This document shows positions 61,171 through 64,000 of a stretch of DNA of 64,000 nucleotides, one piece after another. Positions within the stretch are counted from its first letter, which is position 1. Each line of letters begins with the position of its first letter. Under the pieces are notes generated by a model that was not told where the DNA came from, searched no databases, and worked only from the letters and a program-made list of their open reading frames with translations. The stretch lies in NCBI GenBank assembly GCA_024742475.1, contig JANSYI010000024.1, positions 62,001 to 126,000 of the forward strand. Reading direction: 5' to 3'. The stretch comes from a bacterium (GTDB taxonomy: Bacteria > Myxococcota_A > Polyangia > Nannocystales > Nannocystaceae). The translations under genes were made by a program, and so were the position numbers.

Positions 61171-62817
61171 GTGGACGGCGAGGCCGTGACCGACGCGAAG
61201 CCGGGGCGCGCCGTCGTCATCGCGACCATGGTGCTGCTCACCGCAGCCCTGGCGTTCGAAGGGCTGCGACCGCTCGCCGACCTCGACGTCTGGTGGCACA
61301 TCCGCCTGGGCGAGTTGATGGTGCAGACCTCGAGCCTCGTCCCCTCCGACGTGTTCTCGTACACCCGGTTCGGCACCCCGTGGCCCTGGAAGGACTGGGG
61401 CACCGCGCTCCTCCTGTACGGCACGTGGTCGCTCGGAGGGGTGACAGCGCTCGTGCTGCTGAAGGGCTCGATGCTCGTGGGCACCGGGGCGCTGCAGTGG
61501 GTGCAGGTGAGGCGAGCGCGGGGTGTACCGCTGCCGGCCGCCTCGCTGGTGGTCGCCGTGTGCATGAGCGCTGCGTCGTTTCGGTTCTCCGAGAGAGGCG
61601 CGACCGTATCGCTGGTCATCGTCGCGGCGATCGTGCTGCTCATCGACCGCCATCGCGCGGGCAAGCCGGGGCTCGGATGGATCGTCCCCTTGGTGGTGCT
61701 CAACGCGAACATTCACCGCGGGGTGCTGTTCGTGCCCGTCATGCTCGGCGTGCTGGCCTGCGTGGAGCTCGTCGAGGCCAAGGGATTTGGGCGGGCACGC
61801 GCGTGGAGGCGGTCGATGCTCGTCGCGGCGCTCGGCGGGCTCGCGATCTTGGTGACACCGTTCGGCATCCGCATCATCACGACGACGATCGAGCTGATGG
61901 GCCAGCACTCGCCGCTGATCACCGAGTGGGCACCGGTCGAGTACGGGCTGGTCGAGCGACTGAGCCCCGCGACGCTGGTGCTCATTCCGTTCGTCGCCGT
62001 GGGCGGAGCGGCTCGAGCGTGGACGTCACGGGACCCGTGGGATGCTGCGGTCGTGGTGCTCGCGCTCGGGTTGGGGCTGCAGTCGATCCGCCACTTGCCC
62101 TACATTGCGCTGCTCGGCGCCGGGCCGGCCGCCTCGGGGTGGGCCGCCGTGGGCCAACGAATCTGGGAGGGCCGGCTGAGCGCGTTGCTCTCCATCGCGC
62201 CGGCGTTGGGTGCCCTGCTCTACCTCATGGGCCGCCCGTTGCCGCCGCCATCGTTCGGGCTCGCGCCCGCGCACTTTCCCGAGAAGGGCGTCGCGTTCAT
62301 CGAGTCGCAAGGGCTGCAGGGCCGGATGTTCAACGAGTTCGGATACGGCGGGTTCCTGCTGTTCCACCTGTGGCCCGAGCATCGCGTCTACATCGATGGG
62401 CGCACCGACCTGGTCTACACGCCGCAGATGGTGGAGCGGTACATTCGAAGCGCCCACGACCCGCGCGTCTTCGCCGAAGAAGCTGCCGAGCACCGCTTCG
62501 GGTTCGTCATCGTCGACAACTCCCCCATGCAGGGAACCTTCGCCCACCTCGACACCAACCCGCAGTGGGCGCTCGTCCACGCAAGCCGACGTGCCCTGAT
62601 CTACGTCGAGCGCGGGGGCCTCAACGATGCGCTCATCGAGCGCCTGGCATACCGATGGCTATGGCCGCACGCGCTCGCCCAGAGCGTCGTCGCAGCCGAC
62701 CGCGCCGGCCATGGCCGAGAGGCGCTCGCCGAGCTGCAGCGCATGCGCGACGAGGACCCCGACAACCCCTACGCCGAGGTCGCCTGGCGCCAGATCGAAC
62801 AGCTGCGCGAGCGGTGA
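61171..62817 (+). CDS. Polytopic membrane protein, probable GT-C-like glycosyltransferase
   Basis: 548 residues with about ten helices up to residue 360, then a soluble C-terminal domain. An acidic loop after the first helix (LADLDVWWHIRLGELM) resembles the first extracytoplasmic catalytic loop of GT-C enzymes. A soluble segment FNEFGYGGFLLFHLWPEHRVYIDGRTD is a strong conserved-looking block. The last 50 residues look like one TPR. Acceptor and donor are unknown, and it may not be an active enzyme. Start GTG 61171, 9 bases after the zinc-ribbon stop. Confidence 0.7.
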   Translation: MDGEAVTDAKPGRAVVIATMVLLTAALAFEGLRPLADLDVWWHIRLGELMVQTSSLVPSDVFSYTRFGTPWPWKDWGTALLLYGTWSLGGVTALVLLKGSMLVGTGALQWVQVRRARGVPLPAASLVVAVCMSAASFRFSERGATVSLVIVAAIVLLIDRHRAGKPGLGWIVPLVVLNANIHRGVLFVPVMLGVLACVELVEAKGFGRARAWRRSMLVAALGGLAILVTPFGIRIITTTIELMGQHSPLITEWAPVEYGLVERLSPATLVLIPFVAVGGAARAWTSRDPWDAAVVVLALGLGLQSIRHLPYIALLGAGPAASGWAAVGQRIWEGRLSALLSIAPALGALLYLMGRPLPPPSFGLAPAHFPEKGVAFIESQGLQGRMFNEFGYGGFLLFHLWPEHRVYIDGRTDLVYTPQMVERYIRSAHDPRVFAEEAAEHRFGFVIVDNSPMQGTFAHLDTNPQWALVHASRRALIYVERGGLNDALIERLAYRWLWPHALAQSVVAADRAGHGREALAELQRMRDEDPDNPYAEVAWRQIEQLRER

Positions 62818-62827
62818 GAGCCGCGGT

Positions 62828-63301
62828 CTAGCGCTGCCACAGCCCGTGCTCGACCCCGTCCTTGATGACGATCGCGAAGGTGCCATACCCCGCCTGCTTC
62901 GTCGGCGGGTACGCGATGGTCGCCCCTGCGGCGCCTGCGGCCGCGGTGGCCTTCTCGATGTCATCGACGGCGACGTAGGCGCGGACCACAGAGGTCTCAT
63001 GGGCCGCGAGGGGTTCCCGCACGCCCATCAGCGTCCCCCCGCGCATCTCCGCGATGCGTGCGTTCCCCATCGCAGCGTCCTTGGGTCCGAACGACAGGCC
63101 GTGCATGCGCTCCTGGAGAGCGACCGTCCCCTCCACGTCGGTCGTGACGACTTCGAGGTACCCGAGGGCTGGGCTCGAGGCCTCGACCGCCGGGCTGTGC
63201 GGAGCAGCAGGCTCGCTCTGGCACGCAGCCATCCAGAGCGCCACCGTGGACAAGACGATCCGTCCGAGCGTTCCGACGGCGGTGAGATGGGTACCGAACA
63301 T
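62828..63301 (-). CDS. Lipoprotein with glyoxalase/VOC fold
   Basis: 157 residues. The signal peptide ends in lipobox MAAC (VLSTVALWMAAC). The mature domain has beta-alpha-beta features of the VOC superfamily: LGYLEVVTTDVEGTVALQERMHG, RGGTLMGVRE, RAYVAVDDIEKATAAA, YGTFAIVIKDGVEHGLWQ. VOC proteins include glyoxalases and resistance-type binding proteins; an exported lipoprotein version is less usual. Metal ligands cannot be confirmed (a His/Glu pair lies in DGVEHG). Confidence 0.75.
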   Translation of the reverse strand: MFGTHLTAVGTLGRIVLSTVALWMAACQSEPAAPHSPAVEASSPALGYLEVVTTDVEGTVALQERMHGLSFGPKDAAMGNARIAEMRGGTLMGVREPLAAHETSVVRAYVAVDDIEKATAAAGAAGATIAYPPTKQAGYGTFAIVIKDGVEHGLWQR

Positions 63302-63376
63302 CGCTGCGAGCGTCGCCGACGAGCGCGTGATGGGCAATCGATGTCGCGCGATCGTTCGACACGGTAGGGTGCACCC

Positions 63377-63865
63377 GTGGACGTCTTGTTCTGCCACGGC
63401 CTCGAGAGCGCGCCGCACGGCGCGAAGTACCACGCGCTCGTCGACGCGGGCCTGCGCGTGATCGCCCCGGACTGCCGCGAGAAGGACCTCGGACAGAGGG
63501 TCGCCCTCCTCTCCGCGGCGATCGAGCAGCACGAGCCTCGGGTCGTGGTCGGATCGAGCTACGGCGGCATCGCCGGACTGCTCGCGAGCCTGGTCGCCAA
63601 AGAACGAGGACACCCCATCCGAGGCTTGCTGATGTGCGCCCCCGCGCTTGCGCTCCCCAACCCCGAGGGGCTCTCGGTCGCCCGCGCCTGCCCTGCCCCA
63701 ACGGTGATCATTCACGCTCCGGCGGACGACGTCTGCCCCTACGCCGCAAGCGAAGCGTTCGCGCGGGCCCACGATGCCCGGCTGATCGCGGTCGAGGACG
63801 ACCACCGGCTCAGCGGTTCGCTGGGCCGCATCGTCGATGAGACCAAGGCATTGCTCGAGCGCTGA
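63377..63865 (+). CDS. YqiA-like alpha/beta hydrolase (esterase)
   Basis: 162 residues, a compact hydrolase. FCHGLESAPHGAKYHAL is the oxyanion region, VVGSSYGGIAG the nucleophile elbow, PADDVCPY the acid and EDDHRL the terminal His. The short lid-less form resembles the YqiA/UPF0227 group of esterases. Substrate is unknown. Start GTG 63377. It diverges from the VOC lipoprotein and converges with the next partial gene. Confidence 0.8.
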   Translation: MDVLFCHGLESAPHGAKYHALVDAGLRVIAPDCREKDLGQRVALLSAAIEQHEPRVVVGSSYGGIAGLLASLVAKERGHPIRGLLMCAPALALPNPEGLSVARACPAPTVIIHAPADDVCPYAASEAFARAHDARLIAVEDDHRLSGSLGRIVDETKALLER

Positions 63866-63871
63866 GCCTCG

Positions 63872-64000
63872 TCAGGGGTCGAGCGGGACGACGAGCGGTG
63901 AGCGTTCGCCGCCGGGCTCCCAGATGCTGCGAATGGACGCGAGCGTGTCCTCTGCTGCCGGGCTGCCAGGCACGAACATCGCGGCCACCATCATGGCGAT
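63872..64000 (-). CDS. 3' end of an unidentified gene (start outside window)
   Basis: An open minus-strand frame runs from the right edge to TGA at 63874-63872, giving 42 residues: a hydrophobic segment (IAMMVAAMFVPGSPAAED) and a tail ending SPLVVPLDP. Too short to assign. The coding character is supported by its phase with the edge and its convergent position 6 bases from the esterase stop. Confidence 0.4.
   Translation of the reverse strand: MAMMVAAMFVPGSPAAEDTLASIRSIWEPGGERSPLVVPLDP

Overview
The window is a GC-rich bacterial chromosome segment, most likely from a myxobacterium (Myxococcota) and probably the Nannocystis/Plesiocystis/Enhygromyxa branch. The evidence is gene content: three large eukaryotic-type Ser/Thr kinases fused to TPR or ATPase modules, many short lipoproteins with Ser/Thr/Asp/Gly linkers and Cys-rich tails, an AgmX/PglI-type C-terminal domain in a VIT/vWA lipoprotein, and a set of uncharacterised secreted proteins. 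This placement is inferred, not tested. There is no rRNA, CRISPR array, prophage or complete insertion sequence. The only mobile-element trace is an orphan protein resembling the N-terminus of an IS1634-like transposase.

Layout. 1-8.7 kb: 3' end of a GH3-family gene, a hypothetical protein, the transposase-like fragment, a 97-bp tandem duplication, asnS and queE (divergent), two hypotheticals, cyaY, a lipoprotein, folK and tRNA-Val(TAC) with its own promoter and terminator. 8.7-16.1 kb: an ArnT-like GT-C glycosyltransferase, a PLP-dependent threonine dehydratase-like enzyme, a lipoprotein, a TPR Ser/Thr kinase and orn. 16.1-22.7 kb: two Cys-rich lipoproteins and a tightly overlapping minus-strand operon (dinB, envelope protein, ECF-like sigma factor, putative anti-sigma factor, lipoprotein), then a DUF1624-like membrane protein with a GT2 enzyme. 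22.9-26.9 kb: a probable terpenoid locus with a toroid protein carrying DVDCTA, a STAS protein, a class I terpene synthase with DDAEPD and NDLGSVERE motifs, and mtnA. 26.9-30.6 kb: HAD hydrolase, OPA-type transporter, DUF2330 protein and lipoprotein in one operon. 30.6-43.8 kb: lytic transglycosylase, envelope protein, Mug-type glycosylase, the 1171-aa VIT/vWA/AgmX/TPR/YfaP lipoprotein, a hybrid histidine kinase, a metallophosphoesterase, two secreted proteins, a rhodanese and lysA. 43.8-44.3 kb: a gene-poor interval rich in hairpins with a 26-codon ORF behind a strong ribosome binding site, a candidate structured transcript. 44.3-48.7 kb: ribA, a Fic-fold protein lacking the catalytic His, and a second TPR kinase. 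48.8-52.2 kb: the start of a division and wall cluster (rsmH, ftsL-like, ftsI) closed by a terminator. 52.2-64 kb: an Ala/Lys-rich lipoprotein, a kinase-ATPase/ABHD18-like hydrolase/HAD operon, a BlaI-BlaR1-like pair behind three tandem operators, a zinc-ribbon protein, a large membrane protein, a glyoxalase-fold lipoprotein, a YqiA-like esterase and the 3' end of an unidentified gene.

Many genes are translationally coupled through ATGA or GTGA overlaps, and I used these joints to choose starts. The findings I rate highest are the putative two-cyclase terpenoid locus, the candidate structured RNA with small ORF at 43.87-44.28 kb, the Fic pseudoenzyme, the triple BlaI operator and the kinase with a tyrosine-kinase-like catalytic loop.
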